Shown: piece after piece, positions 1-13,962 of the stretch
Layout of the letters: each line of letters opens with the position of its first letter
Position numbering within the stretch: the first letter of the stretch is position 1
NCBI RefSeq assembly: GCF_009389715.1
Contig: NC_052405.1
Coordinates: 9,155,194 to 9,219,193 of the forward strand
Reading direction: 5' to 3'
Length of the DNA: 64,000 nucleotides
From: Phoenix dactylifera
Lineage: Eukaryota > Streptophyta > Magnoliopsida > Arecales > Arecaceae
Position numbers and translations under genes: made by a program
The notes under the pieces: generated by a model
Database searches by the model: none
The model's input: the letters and a program-made list of their open reading frames with translations, nothing else
Told to the model about the DNA's origin: nothing

Positions 1-3000
1 CAGCATCCACCTTGGCAAGAATTGGTTGCCAAAGATCTTCATGGCAATGAATGGCATTTTCGTCACATTTTTCGAGGTTTGTATATATTACTTCTTCATT
101 GCTATATAATGTTGCCTCTTTGTTATTCAATTTTGGTTTTGAAACTTAACTGCAACACTTTGATTTGATGTGGATGCAAGAATTATTCAGTTTATACTTT
201 GCGTGTCAGTTTTGTAGATACTTCTTATTGTCAAAGTAATTTTTTAAGTTCTGTCAAAAAATATCACCAATATGAGTTCCAGATGTTGCTCACCATTTTT
301 TAGAATATTGAATGCAAATGGAAATATAAATAAGAAAATCCAGGGGTTTGAACACATAGAAGTGGAATGTTTGACCTAAAACCCTGCAAATATATGTTAT
401 TAATGTGAATACAAATAGTTTACTGAATTCTAATTTTCATTATGTAATGCCTCTCAGAGTAATCAAACAAGGTGATCAAAGTATACTAACTTTTTTCACT
501 TGCATTTCCTTCAGGGCAACCTAGGCGTCATCTGCTTACTACAGGATGGAGTATCTTTGTGAGTTCGAAGAGATTGGTAGCAGGTGATGCATTTATCTTT
601 TTAAGGTTAGTAAATATATTCTTCCGTCAGGCACTTGTTGAATTATTGCATTTATCTTCTCGAAATAAAATGCTATTTTTTTGGATAGAGTATTTGATGC
701 ACTTCTTTGTGTGACCATTGTAATGATATTTATCTATCCATGCATGAAACATGGCAGAGCTGAGAATGGTGAGTTGCGTGTTGGAGTAAGGAGGCTTATG
801 AGACAACTCAATAACATGCCATCATCAGTCATATCCAGTCACAGCATGCATCTTGGAGTTCTGGCCACTGCCTCTCATGCTGTATCCACAGGGACTCTGT
901 TTTCTGTCTTTTACAAGCCAAGGTTTGGTATTTATCTGAATATTTTGTCCTTTAAATGTGCATGCTTTGACAGAGTTCTTAAAGTGAGAAAAGGGAAAAT
1001 ATTTGATATTGAATCCAAATATTGTCTGCTCTCGGTATATCCACAAATTTTAATGTGTTTCTAAGTCTTTCCAAATGATGGGACTAAGGCTCTCTGCCTT
1101 CTTCTGAAAGAAATTAAGTATATTCTGAAAATAAGTAGTGGAATTTATCACTGTCTGTTGTTTCAGAACGAGCCGGTCTGAGTTTATCATCAGTGTCAAC
1201 AAGTATCTTGAAGCCAAGAATCATAAATTGTCTGTTGGGATGAGGTTCAAGATGAGATTTGAGGGTGATGAAGCTCCTGAAAGAAGGTATGCTTGGTGGC
1301 TTGGTCGTGATAATCAAGGATTCAGTTAAAGTGTGTTGGCAAGGTCTCATTTACAATTTTTACAGGTTCAGTGGTACTATAATTGGTGTGGGAGAGACAA
1401 CACCATCTAGATGGGCAGATTCAGAATGGAGATCTTTAAAGGTAGTATTGTCTCCGTTACTTTTCTAACCTTGAAACGATTGTGCTAATAGATTGATAGA
1501 ACTCATTGCTATCTTGAATATCGCTCTCAAATTCATATTTTTTACCAGCTGAATTTCAGATGAGCTTGTGTTCGTCAGTATAATGATTAAACCTTAGCTT
1601 TTTATTCTGCCTGTAGTTCTTGGCATGGTTTTATTCCCTCATACAATTTGTTTTTTAATTTCAAGCTGTATGGTGGATTACTTTGTAGGTCCAATGGGAT
1701 GAACCTTCATCCATCCCACGCCCAGATAGAGTCTCGCCATGGGAGTTAGAGCCACTTGTTGCAGCTACTTCTCCAACATCTCAACCAACACAGAGAAATA
1801 AACGTGCACGACCTCCAGCTTCACCTTCTATTACGCCTGATATTTCTCCGGTGTTTGGTAGGGAACTTGCCTACTGCTAAAGTGCTAATGCTTTTAATAC
1901 CTATATGATGATAGGATTTCTTGTATGATTTTGTTTTTTTAATCCTTCCAAAATAAAATATTGTTTTTTATTATCTCTTTTCCTGTTAGAAACATGCCAT
2001 TAAGCCTGTGGACTTGAATACATCCATTTCTATTAATGACTTCCTTTATAGTGCTGTTCTGTAATTTTATTTCTGTAGTTATATTGAACAACCACATTTA
2101 AGCAGCAGTCTGTGCTGCATAAATGCATTAAAATATTTTTAGCTATTTATGTATACAACAAAAGTTATGTTTGGCTTGCTCTCGGATTCAGTGGGGGGCT
2201 GTTCAAATAATTTGGCATAATGAAATTGTCTGCTGAAAACATTCTCCTTTGCATCAAGCAGAAATTCATTTTCTTATAGCCTTGGCTATGTTCTTGTTGA
2301 ATCAAATATATGGGACATATCATGTACATTAGTCTTGATGGTTGTTTCTTAACTAGCAAAATGACTAACAAAAACTGGCATCTCCATAAAAAGAGTCTAT
2401 GGGCATGAATCACTAGTTTGAGACAGAATCCTATTTATTTAATTGTAGGAAGAAAGTCTGTTAATAAGATGTTATTTATTCATTTTGCTACTTTGGCATT
2501 TCTTCTAGTTCTCTTCAACCATCTTAGTTGCTCTGACATACTCATCTGTTTCTCCTTGTAGGTTTGTGGAAATCCCCAGTTGAGTCTACCCAAACTTTGT
2601 CTTTTTCAGGGTTACAACAAGGTCGAGATCTTTATCCATCTTCGAGCCCCACCTCATTGTTCTCATCAACATCAAAGCCTGCCTCCATGGGATCAAACAC
2701 TGGGTCATTGGCAGTTATGAACAGGCCTGCGTACTGGCCAGTCAGAACAGATTCACAAACTGAGTCTTTCTCGGCAAGCATCAACAGGGAACCATGTGAA
2801 AAGAAGCAGGATACTGGCACTGGATGCAGATTATTTGGGATCCAATTAATAGAAAGTTCTGCCATAGAGGAAACTTCACCGCCGGCAAATGTTTCTGCTG
2901 CTATTGGTGAGGTTCACCCAGTAAAATCTTTGGAGGAGGATTCTGATCGGCAATCTCAGCCATCCAACGTTAACAGGTCTGATGCCCCTGCAGTCAGCAG

Positions 3001-3768
3001 TGAGCCAGAGAAGTCGTGCCTCAGATCATACCAAGAGACTCAAAGTCGGCAACTGAGGAGCTGCACCAAGGTGAAGACGACCTCTTTTCTCTGTACATTT
3101 GCTGGCTCTCTGTCGGTAGCATGCTTGGTAATCTAGATGGAGAGAGTTGCTTCTGCGGAAGCTGAAATGTGTTGCTAAATCCCGTGTAAGCTGAAATGTG
3201 TTGCTAAATCCTGTGTTTTCAAAACAGGTTCACATGCACGGTATGGCAGTTGGGAGGGCAGTGGATTTGACAAGAGTAGATGGATATGATGAGCTTCTCC
3301 AAAAGCTCGAGGAGATGTTCAACATCAAGGGAGAGCTCACTGGTCCAGTCAAACAATGGCAGGTTGTCTACACCGATGATGAAGATGACATGATGCTGGT
3401 TGGCGATGATCCTTGGCTGTAATGCTCTCTATAGCCCTCAGCTATGGAATTTCATATCATGGCTTGATCTATTGATTGTTCAAATTCCAATTTAAAGCAG
3501 TAGTTTTTTGGTCATCAAAAAATAGGTGTTTTTGGTAATTTAAACTCGCACTGATCTTGAATATCTACATACAATTTGCAGAGAGTTTTGCAGCATGGTG
3601 AGAAAAATTTATATTTACACATGCGAGGAGGCGAAGAGGCTGTCACCCAAGGTGAAATTACTGGTCATCAGCGATGCCATCAAGCCTGGGTTGAAGAAAT
3701 CTTCATCAGATGCTGATTCTGCACGGAACAGACCCGACGACCCGGATGCTGCTGACAAGGAGTGCTGA
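1..3768 (+). CDS. ARF: Auxin response factor, class B repressor type (5' end outside window)
   Basis: Nuclear transcription factor that binds auxin response elements through a B3 domain and pairs with Aux/IAA proteins through a C-terminal PB1 domain. Exons read by eye: 1-76, 515-605, 758-922, 1167-1286, 1366-1441, 1689-1857, 2562-3070, 3228-3418 and 3582-3768, all with GT..AG introns and matching phases. The window opens inside the B3 domain ([19 protein letters not shown], then [20 protein letters not shown]). The ARF auxiliary domain follows ([24 protein letters not shown]). The middle region is Ser/Pro-rich, not Gln-rich, and contains RLFGIQL, the R/KLFGx-type repression motif; both point to a repressor ARF. 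The PB1 domain carries Lys-equivalent and acidic faces ([34 protein letters not shown]). The tail [14 protein letters not shown] resembles the ARF1/9/11/18 group. The N-terminus is missing only because the window starts late. The 3' UTR probably runs a few hundred bases past the stop. Confidence 0.95.
3159..3216 (+). repeat. 29-bp tandem duplication in ARF intron
   Basis: Two nearly identical 29-bp copies (3159-3187 and 3188-3216, one base different) lie head to tail just before the 3' splice site that opens the PB1-coding exon. The second copy places its T-rich end at the acceptor. It looks like a recent replication-slippage duplication. Confidence 0.85.
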
Positions 3769-5636
3769 TCATAGGAGTATGGTATTGCCCGCAAAGCTTT
3801 TGTATGTTTCTTTACTCGGAGCCTCAGCCATAAGCTTGTGGTCCAGCACGGGCCCTCATTTGTTTTGCGCCACGGCTGGTGTTGCCCTTTGTGCCGTGTC
3901 GCTGCTGGAATGGCAGCTAGTAAAAGAATGGATAGGGGCAGTGCGCTGGGTCTCATCCATATTGTTTTGGCAATATCATCTTTTTGTTAGTCCAGTCATA
4001 GCAGGGCATGTGGAGGCTGGCGGGCTAGTGGTGAAGTGATGGGCTCTTGTCTGTATTGAGAAAGTATTACATTGGAATAGGGGGTGATGAAGTTCCCACT
4101 CTCTTCTTTCCTTTTCTTTTTAACCAGGAGTAAATAGGATATATGTCTATCTATACACGCTAATGCACTGCTGAATGTCTTATGTTGCTTTATTTTGGGT
4201 GGCAAGTTTGTTTTTCCCCTCTCCTTTGTTACATCATATGCTTTATGGTTGCTTTATGGTTTGATGGGGGAAAAAAATTATGTACAAAAATGCGGTTATC
4301 TTTTCGTGTTTTCTTCTGTTTGTCTTCTCACTTTTCCTTTTGCATGCCAGCCTGCTAGCATCTACTGTTGGGCAAGGCTGTGTTACTTTCTGCCTCCAAT
4401 GGGAATTGTGTGGAAGTTGTATGGTACTTTGATGGATATTGTGATTCTGGTGTTGCCTTTGTAAGTAAAATTCCCAGATGGTTGTTTTGTGCAATTATCT
4501 TTGTGCATGGTAGGTGTGATGAAGTTCAAGACCTCCTCTTTTTCTCAAATCAATGGCTGATGGTGAAAGTTCATACTTAAACCAAGCTTTTGGATGCATG
4601 AACTTGATTGCAATTTCAGTATTTTATAGCTGCTCTGGGGTTGGATTTCATGAGCTTGATGGTACTCGGAGTGCGCGATATTAGTCGACAGGACCATTAA
4701 GAAGATGGTACTGCACTAGCTAAAAATTTCTTCACCTGGCAACCTCCTCACGAGTAAGGTTTGAGGGTTAGGAGGTCCGCTTCTAATGAATTAAAGTTCT
4801 AATCACATGAGAGTCGTGGCAGAGGACAAAACGCTATCCTGCTTAAGCTTGTGTTTCGGTGCATGTTGCCACTTTTTCTGATTCTAATATACATAATTGG
4901 TATTCCTTTCACAAGATTTTCGACGTTTTTCTTTCAATGTGTGCGCTCGTTTGTGATCCTTCTCCGGTTGTCCATGTTGAGTTTGGTGTCTAAAAACAAT
5001 TGCCACTTTCTGAACAGATCCCGGGCGCCTCGAAATCCACATATTACATGAATTTTTGCCCCTATAAACAAGCTAAACAAATGTTAACTCAGACTAATAA
5101 CGCTGAAAAATTGGAGTCAGAATGGTTCCGACGGTGAAAGGCCGGAGGCTTTTCTGATTGTTTTTCTTGGTTGATGTTAGTTTAGCATTGTTCTTCTGCA
5201 AAATCTTCCCTTGTGATGCGGATGAACAGGTCACCTAGTAGGATTGAAGGAAACTTGTGAAGTAGATAAGAGTCCCTGCAATGGCAGCCGTGGTCCCATG
5301 ATCTGATTCGATGAATTCAGTTGGTTTTTCATGATTCACATTTGCACGCGAGTCAGACATAACGCGATTCGTGGGGGGTTGTTCCATGTCCCATTCAGAA
5401 TTGCTAACTGAATCATGTCGTATCTAGTGATGGAATGGCAAACTGCCATCTCTTCGATGCAGAGTAGGAACATCTTGCTTTAAGGCTCTATGCCAAACCT
5501 TTTAACTCTAGCTTGCCATTTATGATGGAGTTATGATTGTGCTATCCTTTTTGGGGCCTTTAAGTGGCGTCTAAAGCACCTTCCTCAGGTCTATACTTTG
5601 TCCCCCTGATATCCATCTCATTATGTACCTGATGTA
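3769..5636. other. ARF 3' UTR and intergenic spacer
   Basis: The proximal few hundred bases probably include the ARF 3' UTR, since T-rich sequence and AATAG/AATAA-like signals occur between about 4060 and 4620. Open frames here are short, use no recognisable motifs and lack splice-consistent neighbours. I see no further gene up to the MITE-like element. Confidence 0.5.
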
Positions 5637-6533
5637 GGCCCTATTTGGAAGAGCTGTTAGTAGTAGAGCTTTTGAAAGTAAAACTGTTGGAAATAGAGTT
5701 GTTTAAAGTAGAGCTTTTATAAAAAGTTGTTTGTTGTCTAGTAACTATATTTTTAAAGTGCTGTGGCATTTTAACGTATGTTTGATAAATAAATTGAGAA
5801 AGTACTTTTGTATGGCAAAATTACCATAAAGAATATTGCATAGTATTATACAACAGAGCATAATAAAATATAATATATATTAATACATAAATATATGATA
5901 TAGTATAATATTATTGTAATATAATATAATATTATTATAATATAGTAATATAACATTGTATACTATAGCATAATAATTTAATATAATATTAAATTATTTA
6001 ACATAACATATCAATTTATTATGATATAATGTAATATAATATTATATTTATAGTATAATACAATAATAAGGTACAAGATATTATAATTATTAGCGTAATT
6101 AATTTCTCATAATATAACATAATATTAAATTATTTAACATAACATGTTAATGTATTATGATATAATGTAATATAATATTATATTTATAGTTTAATACAAC
6201 AATAGGAAACATGAATACCTTTTCTTGCACGAAAGAGAGTATGATCCATGGCTAGAGTTCTTTGTTAGGGCTCCAGCATATTTTTAGGTTTATAAAGGGA
6301 CAAAATATGTAATTGTTATATTTTATTATAGGTATTTTATTAAAAAAACAGCTTTCCGACAAAGCTCAAAACAGCTTTTTCGGAAAGCTCCAAAATTGAG
6401 CTACTCCCAAAAAGCTATTTTTAGCTTTTTGGAAAAGCTAAAACAGCTTTTCGAAATTTTTACCAAACAATTTTTTTCATCCAAAAATACTTTTGGAGGA
6501 CCAGAAAGTTGTTTGGCTCCCTCAAACAGGGCC
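5637..6533. mobile_element. MITE-like non-autonomous DNA transposon
   Basis: Termini are imperfect inverted repeats: GGCCCTATTTGG at the left and, read on the other strand, GGCCCTGTTTGA at the right. Both ends are flanked by the trinucleotide GTA (5634-5636 and 6534-6536), a possible target-site duplication. The subterminal parts are full of AGCTTTT/AAAAGCT words in both orientations, so they can fold back. The core is more than 85% A+T with no coding capacity. A 3-bp duplication and a CTGTTTGG-type end suggest PIF/Harbinger (Tourist) ancestry, but GTA is not the usual TWA target, so the superfamily is uncertain. Confidence 0.45.
5984..6206. repeat. 87-bp AT-rich direct repeat inside MITE-like element
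   Basis: An approximately 87-bp AT-rich unit (5984-6070) is repeated with few changes at 6120-6206, a period of 136 bp. Both copies share TTATGATATAATGTAATA. This is probably an internal duplication of the element core. Confidence 0.75.
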
Positions 6534-9500
6534 GTAGCATTTAGAGGAACCTTGTCATAGGCACACTGGGCAGAACGACCTAAATACATTAGCATGTGAA
6601 GTTGTTTCTAATAATGCAGCAGTAACTAGTAATCTAAAGCTGGAATGCCATAAAAAAAAACATTCGGACCTAAAAGTTGGTTGGATTGTTGTTGGGAGGA
6701 ATAGATTCGAGGGTGGTAGCCATGATTTATATCACATATCCAGTGCATGAGTTGGTGGATAACATGTAGAGTCATGAATGTCTCAAATCGACAGGAAACA
6801 ATCCACATGGTGTTTAGATATCACCTGCTTGGGGCTCGCAAGTATCAGAACCTCCTTGATCTCTGTTTGCTCATGGGATAGCTTTTGCATTTGGTGTTAT
6901 TTTTTCTGTTTGGCCTTTGCTGACATTTGTTGTATCTCGGTCTCTGTGGCATGTTTAAAGAAACTAATTTTGTGTGGAATTTGGAGTCATATTGTAGAAT
7001 GTGGTTCTTTATTTTTGGTAGGGTTTGTGTGGATGCTCTGGACAAACGGAAAATGCTTCAGGTGCCTGTAAATCAGACATGGAAATTTCATCGGATCAAT
7101 AACCGCTGGATTGGTAACTCCACAATCAATCAAGCTGTGGTTTTTGGCAACAAATTCATGAGTTCTTCGCACGAGGATTTTCTACATGCGCTTTACAGAA
7201 GCCTTGTAGCATTACTCTGGATAAATAGGCTTCATCAATACTCTAAGTGCCACATCTTATAGTGAATGCAAGTTTAGTTCTAATAAGCAAATTTCCTTCC
7301 TGAAAAATTATTTTGGGTACTTGTTTTTTTTTTGGTGCTAAAAGAAGAACAAGGCTAAATTTGATTCAGAGCTGCAACTATATACTGGACATGACACAAA
7401 AGAGGTTGGGCTTCTGCAATGCTAATAATGGCAGCCAATGTCTTGGGCAAGACCAAGAAGAAGAAAAGGTGACCACAATTAAACCAAAAGGAGCAAACAA
7501 CCTCAAATTTGACCCATCCAAATAGGCAGAGGGGGTGGATATTAAGTGTTTTGGCTATTAGCATTAAGTTCAAGTTGATTGCCCAAGGCCAACTGCCTCA
7601 TTGCACTTTCTAGGCTGCATGGGGTTACCATTTCTACAAGATAGGAGAGTGGATATCATAAATTGTGGCAGTAGGGTCACAATTCTTGTGGCGCAACCTT
7701 TCTTATCAAAAAATTATACAAATTTTATGATCCACACATTGTGTTTTCCCTCACTTGAAAAGAGAACAGCCATATGCCTCTTTCATATTGAGCTGGCATT
7801 ACTGAGGTCTATTCTAGATATTTTTACATCTTTTTTTTGTAGAATAGAAAAAAGAGAGTTAAGGTTGGTCGAGATTTAGGAGAGAACTTTCGAGTTTCAT
7901 AGGAGAGAGCCTCTTCTTTTAGGTAGATCTTGGTGAAGAAAATCTTTGATGCCTTATTTCTTTGAGAAATGATTTGTTTGAAGAGGTGTTCATGGTTTGT
8001 GAAAACTCATACTCAAATCCATGCTCATGGTTCTTGGCTTTCCCATATGGGTAAGTCTATTACAATTCCTTTCATGTTGAGAATCACTTTGTCTGATGTA
8101 ATCTCTTGTATATGTCAACAATTGTTGTTTCCTAATGTAAATTAGGGAAGGTTGTGATCTAAGAGAGGTGTTCTGTAAGTGTTGTGATCTTTGGCTTGGC
8201 TTAGAAGGACTTTGTAGTCCCAATCTCTTGTTTTTCAAAGTTTTTCTATTTGTTTATGTTCTTCATTTTGCATTCCTATAGTTTACACACAGAATGGAAA
8301 GACAAATTTCCACTGTAAATCCAAAAAAACTGGAAAAACTAGATAGTTGTAGGAGGAAAGCTATCACTGGAGAATTCCACTTCGATAACTTGAGCGGAAA
8401 AGAAAAAGCACAAACATACACCCTGTATATGTAACAAACACTTGTAACCTTTCCATCATATGACAAGGCATAAATTATAAGTTTGTCAACAGGACCTCTT
8501 GAGGAGAGATTGGGCAACCAACAGATATAAGTCCTATTGGTAATTAATGTTTTATTCGCTTTAATGGAAAATAGATTCAACATGAGGCATTTCTCTTTGT
8601 GCACTAGATTTTGCATTTATTTTATGATCTCTTAACTAGAGACATGCCAATCAAGCAATAATAGATCACATTCTTTGGTAGCCAAGGTTTGCATTCAAAA
8701 AATTTGTGGATGTATGTCCATGATTGTTTTTTGAGCTGATAACTGATCAAGGCATCAAGCTTAACTTGTTAATTAGCTCCGTCTTTAGAATGGGGATTGA
8801 GTTTGCTTTATTTTATTCCCTATAAACTTGAACATGCTACTTAGTAAGCTGAGCATAAACATTTATGAACAGCCGAATGGTTTTTATAGGCTGAAGATTT
8901 CTAAATGCTCATTTAGCAGAATTAATCATTCGAGCAATTTCTTCTCTCCTTTTATAACAAGAACAAATACAAACTTGGCAAATACAATAGCAAAGTCGGG
9001 ATCAAATCAAGTTATCTTATATCAACAAGGAAGATTTCACCATCACAGCCAGTTAGGCACTATCGATTGTTTTAAGCATTTTTCCCTCTTTTTTTTTCTT
9101 TTTTCAATGCAGACAATCATCTGATTGTTTTAAGATGAGAACAAACATGCTTTCGCAAAAGAAGCCAGGTTATTTGCAGGGGAGAAGAGCAGAACTTTCA
9201 AAAATTTCAAATACTATAAGCTTTCAGATAAAATGAGTCATGCTCATCATGCATGCACTAAAATTAGCGAGCATATGAAACACCTTGCATTGTAAGAGTC
9301 CAGTAACTGAAATACAACAAATGACCCCCACCACCACATAATTGGCATCCATTGAACCAGTGGAGAGGCCATTTTACTCGCAGGTTTACCCTAGCTTGGA
9401 TCGATTAAAATGATACGCATTACACCAACAAGTGAAGACACGATACGGTTCTTTTTATCTAAATTGATATGTCCTATTCTGAGGGTGGAATGCAAGAAAA

Positions 9501-9611
9501 TAACAGCACACCACCTGGCTGGAACAGAAGCATATATACAGAGATGTTATGCTGGCGATCAGATCTCTTCAGGGAGTTGCCTCATCCTTTTCACTCCTCG
9601 AATTTGTAGAA
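6534..9611. other. Intergenic spacer, no supported gene
   Basis: Only short open frames without recognisable domains are present. The stretch from about 7800 to 8250 is rich in short T and GA tracts and reads like a transcribed leader or a decayed LTR, but I found no pair, target duplication or coding domain to support a call. The right end probably contains the 3' UTR of the minus-strand DUF2062 gene. Confidence 0.4.
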
Positions 9612-12600
9612 CTAGACATCCCTCACCTTGTGCTTGTCTTCATCCTTCTTCGGGCTTGAGGGAATGCCGCCGAACTTGTGAACCAGAAACTTGAAACAAG
9701 GAACAAAGGCAGTGTAGAGCATGCCAAGAATAAATGGTGCAGCAATGATCCAGCCCAACAACTGTGATAAAGAGGGTTTATGGTGATTTAGGACTAAACT
9801 GATGACATAGAAATTTCACTGTTCAGAAGAATAATGTTTCTCAGATTACTATGGTGATTTCTTCTTACCGCATGGAGTACACTGAGTAGTACTTCCCATG
9901 ATGCTTGGCCTGTCACCACCTTTTTCAGTGCATCAGATGTCAATGGGAAATGAGGACCACCGGAGATGACTTCACCAAGGCGCAAGAAGGGTATCACCAG
10001 GCTAAAAAGCAATCAGAACTCATGGCATTCAATTCAATAACTTACATTTAGTCAGGCTGAAAAATAATCAGAATTCATCACAGTCCATTCAATAATTTAC
10101 ATGCAGTCGGCAAGAAAAAAAAAGGCTAATTGTACCAACACTGAGAGCTAATCATTATAAATTTAGCATGCAAGAAATGAATTTTACAAGAAATGCCAAT
10201 GATATAAAATAATGGAAGCGTCCCCTGAAAAGATTACACCGAAGGTATTCCTTGAAAATGTCTGTTTCAAAACAACAACTTAGATCATATGTAACCTATA
10301 CGAGCTAATCAGTACAATATACCTTTCAATAGTTGCCATCTTATAAGCTGATTTATGTGAGAATTTCAAATCAGTATAAAAAATCATAATATGTCGAGTA
10401 TTGCCCTTGTCAGCAAATATGGCTCATAATATTAGTGTTTTAATCAGGAATCGGCCAATCATTTGGAAGATCCTGAATTCCTGATGACAGTAATTGCATC
10501 GAGATGATATGGATGGTGAATTTTCAAAATCATAAACAGTGGCGGACAGAATGTTTCGATGCATAAATTAGATGTCATGGAATTTTGTAATTAGCCTAGA
10601 TAAGATTTCTGCATTTTCTATGTGCAAAAGAAAACTTTGTCAAGTTTTCCATTGCCACATAACACCCATCACAGCTGAATTAATCAGAATGTCAGCTTAT
10701 ACTGAGGGTGTATACACAGACAAGGATGTTAAGGTTGTATGGTAAAACTAGCAAGGAAAGTAAATAAAGAATAAGGAAGCTTAGGTGCTAATACAAATTG
10801 AATAGAATTTGTAGGAAAAAGAGACAAAAAGCTGCAACTGATGAACAGCATGGCCGCAGATACAAATGAATGGTGAAGCTGATCTACACCGTAATTATAC
10901 GTACAAGGGACAAAACTTGTTGGCCATATGTAGTAATTAACCCTGTAATATATTAGAAATATGGCATGCAAAAAATACATCTTCTCAAAACAACAGCAGG
11001 TCAGGTAAACAAAAGGAAACACAAGGCCTTGTGTATGCCATTACATGCCAACTGTGGCACTGTCAAAGAATAGAAAAAACTTCCATAGAACGACAAAAGC
11101 TAATAAAAAACCATGAAAAAAAGAAATGATATTGTAATCAGCTAAATTTCCAATTTAGATGCCGTAGGTAGAAACGGAACTGATGATTCAGAAAATTATT
11201 AATTTGGTCTTGGGTCAAAGCCAAGATTACCTCAACTCAATTGGAGTAGCCACAAAGTTAGCAAGCATTACACTTGGAGCATGGCAACGATTTCCAAACA
11301 ATGCAAGAGCCATTCCACAGAGAAAGACTGTTGTTCCTGTTAACCGAAGAAGAAATGAACACCTCAAAAATAAAACCTTCAAATTACGATAGTATCATGT
11401 AGATATATGCATACATGTATATGCAGGCATGCAGGTGCGGATTATGTCGAAGCTATGTTCTATTTCCATCTGTTTACATAGTTTATTGCATGCATAAAGG
11501 AGAAGAAAACAATGTTATTGACAATTACATCATCGTAGAATTGAATGATGAAACATCAGAATAAGCATCTAGTCCTCCACTTTAAATTCCCCCATGTTTC
11601 TGGCAGACAGGATTTCAAACTACACAACACTAGTATCACAAGAAACATATTCATTTGCAGATTAAATTTTGAAACGTTCAACAAATAAACTATGGAGAAT
11701 TTACATGGAGTTCAAAAACTTGAAACAGTGAGAATGAGATGTCATGCACTGTCCTTTGGCCGCTCCACAATGTTCACAAATAACATCTGCCGGATAATAG
11801 ATATATGTGGATTCAGACGTAGAGTCAGAGGTACTGAATAGGAATATAGGCACAGTTACTCAGTGCTAATGATTGCTGCTTTGAACTGGAATAACCCTTC
11901 ATGATTGTATTTTCTTATCCTAGTAAAGAAGCCTCATAATTAGAGTACAGTATAGAAGAAGCAAAATCCGTGGCTAGAATTGACTTAATTAAATGATATG
12001 ACTACTTTTGCTTTAAGGATTTGCCACTTAATGTGGTATGTTAAAGAATTACAGATTCAAGCAACTGGAGAGCTAGACAGTCTGAAGTAGTCCACTAGAT
12101 TTATGTTAGCAACTAAACAGCCAGCTAATACTGGCAAAAGAAGCATCCTGAGAAACACGTATGCTTCTTAGGAATTATTTTGTTTAACCTATACTCAGCT
12201 GGTAACATCTCTTGCCTTCCCACATGTTCACTGAATACACTAACCATAAGCAAAATACCCTTATCGATATAATGAATGTATCATCTTCAAAGAATAAGAC
12301 TTGGTACCCAGTTTTGGTTCTTCAAGGGTCCAATCGCTCACTCAAATTCTGTATCGAGACTGGATCATGACAATTGACTCTATAATTTAGTTTAGTCTCT
12401 TAATATAATTAACTGAAAGGTACATGTTTCAGATGATCCATAAGAGCTACAAGAACAATGATTTGCATGGCTATGCTGCAGGTTCACAAATGCTTGATAG
12501 AACTGGATCCCTTTCCCCATGATCCAGGAAAGACAGATTCAGCAACATCATATTGCAATTTAGCGAGATTCTAACAAGATCAAATTAAAATTGACCTGGG

Positions 12601-13962
12601 AGGTAATTCCCTTCTCTCTGGCATGAACATGTACTATGTCAGTGGATCTCTGACAACTTTTTTCAACTCCATAATAACTCCTACTTAGATGCCCTTAAAC
12701 TACCTTCCAATATGTAGCAATAAGCCCATCATAAGCAAAATCCTTCACCATTAGAACATCATCTAGAAAATAAACTTCAGTTTGCACAATGCAAAAATCT
12801 TGCTATTGCAAGATAATCATACATTATGTTGTTGAATATCCAACAGATCTGTGCACCTCTATAGAAAAAAAAATATCTTTGCACAAGGAAGAGTAAGAGA
12901 TAGTTATTGGGGATCAGATTAATAAGCTATAGGTGTACGAAGTTATGATGTATCCTATTGCTTTGTCAAAATGGCTGAGCTGAAAATGCTTGCCCAGCTG
13001 TAGTGATCATTGACTGTGATAAAGAGAAATCTTTCATGACATTTAATTCAGTTATTGTCAATGTGATTGATTAAGTTAGTCTATCGGAAGAAGCAGTTAA
13101 AGAGGCATCAAGCCTCCATAGGTCACTTCAGCACTGTCACATAACAGAAATTCCCAGGTTATTATGCAGGTAAAAACTATACCAAGAACAATTTCATCAT
13201 TCTCAACTTGAACAGCCATGAAATATAAAAAGACACTTGCAAACTTCTTACCACATATGGGAAACACTCCCAATGTCAGGCCAAGAGCAGTGGAAAATGC
13301 CAATTGCTTTGGTTCTGCACCCCTATAGAAGAGCATAAACGAGAATTCTCAACAATTTTTAAAGATTCACATCTGAATGACCATCACAAAGAATTCAACT
13401 CAGCAAGGTTGGAAGCGAAAAAAGGAAAAGATGAAAGAAAATCTATTTTCTTAAACTGTCGATTTATTAACAGCTAGGAGGATTTGACGTTCCAAAATAT
13501 GAAAATTCATTTTGTATAAATCGCCATGGGAACATCTTGGTGCAGTAAAAGTTCATGATGGCGCCTTAAAAGGTCGTAATTTCACCACAGGAAAATGCAT
13601 TAAACGATAAGCAACATCTGAAAAGCAAATACAAAATCAGGAGAAGTACCAATAACAATAATCTTAAGCAAAACTAAGATTCCGATCAAACATTAAATTT
13701 TGCAATTCTAAATAGCTGTCCAGAAGCTCAGTTGGCCTAAGATAGATCGCTGACACTTTTAATTCAAATATGATAAATAAAATTAAAGGTAAAACATAAC
13801 ATTTAGACAGGGGAATAGATCCAGTCACTAAATAAATTGAAAAAAAAAAGTCATAAAGTGAAAGCAGGCAGACCCAAACGAATACCTTCTGACTATTTGC
13901 TTCAGAGGATCGACAATCTTCTTGTTGAGCCAGGAAACCAGGCCAAACTCCCAAATCGGCAT
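9612..13962 (-). CDS. DUF2062-domain membrane protein
   Basis: Five exons on the minus strand: 13886-13962, 13252-13322, 11231-11336, 9869-10001 and 9612-9761. They total 537 nt with consistent phases and GT..AG introns, giving 178 residues. The product reads WLNKKIVDPLKQIVRRGAEP, then LAFSTALGLTLGVFPICG, TTVFLCGMALALFG, FVATPIELSLVIPFLRLGE, GGPHFPLTSDALKKVV and LLGWIIAAPFILGMLY, and ends in a charged Lys-rich tail. The layout of hydrophobic segments (about 31-48, 50-65 and 140-160) and the GxxxGxFPxxG loop match plant DUF2062 proteins, which have bacterial relatives of unknown function. The start is the first Met, directly before the conserved amphipathic segment. No organelle-targeting peptide is obvious. 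Molecular function is unknown. Confidence 0.88.
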
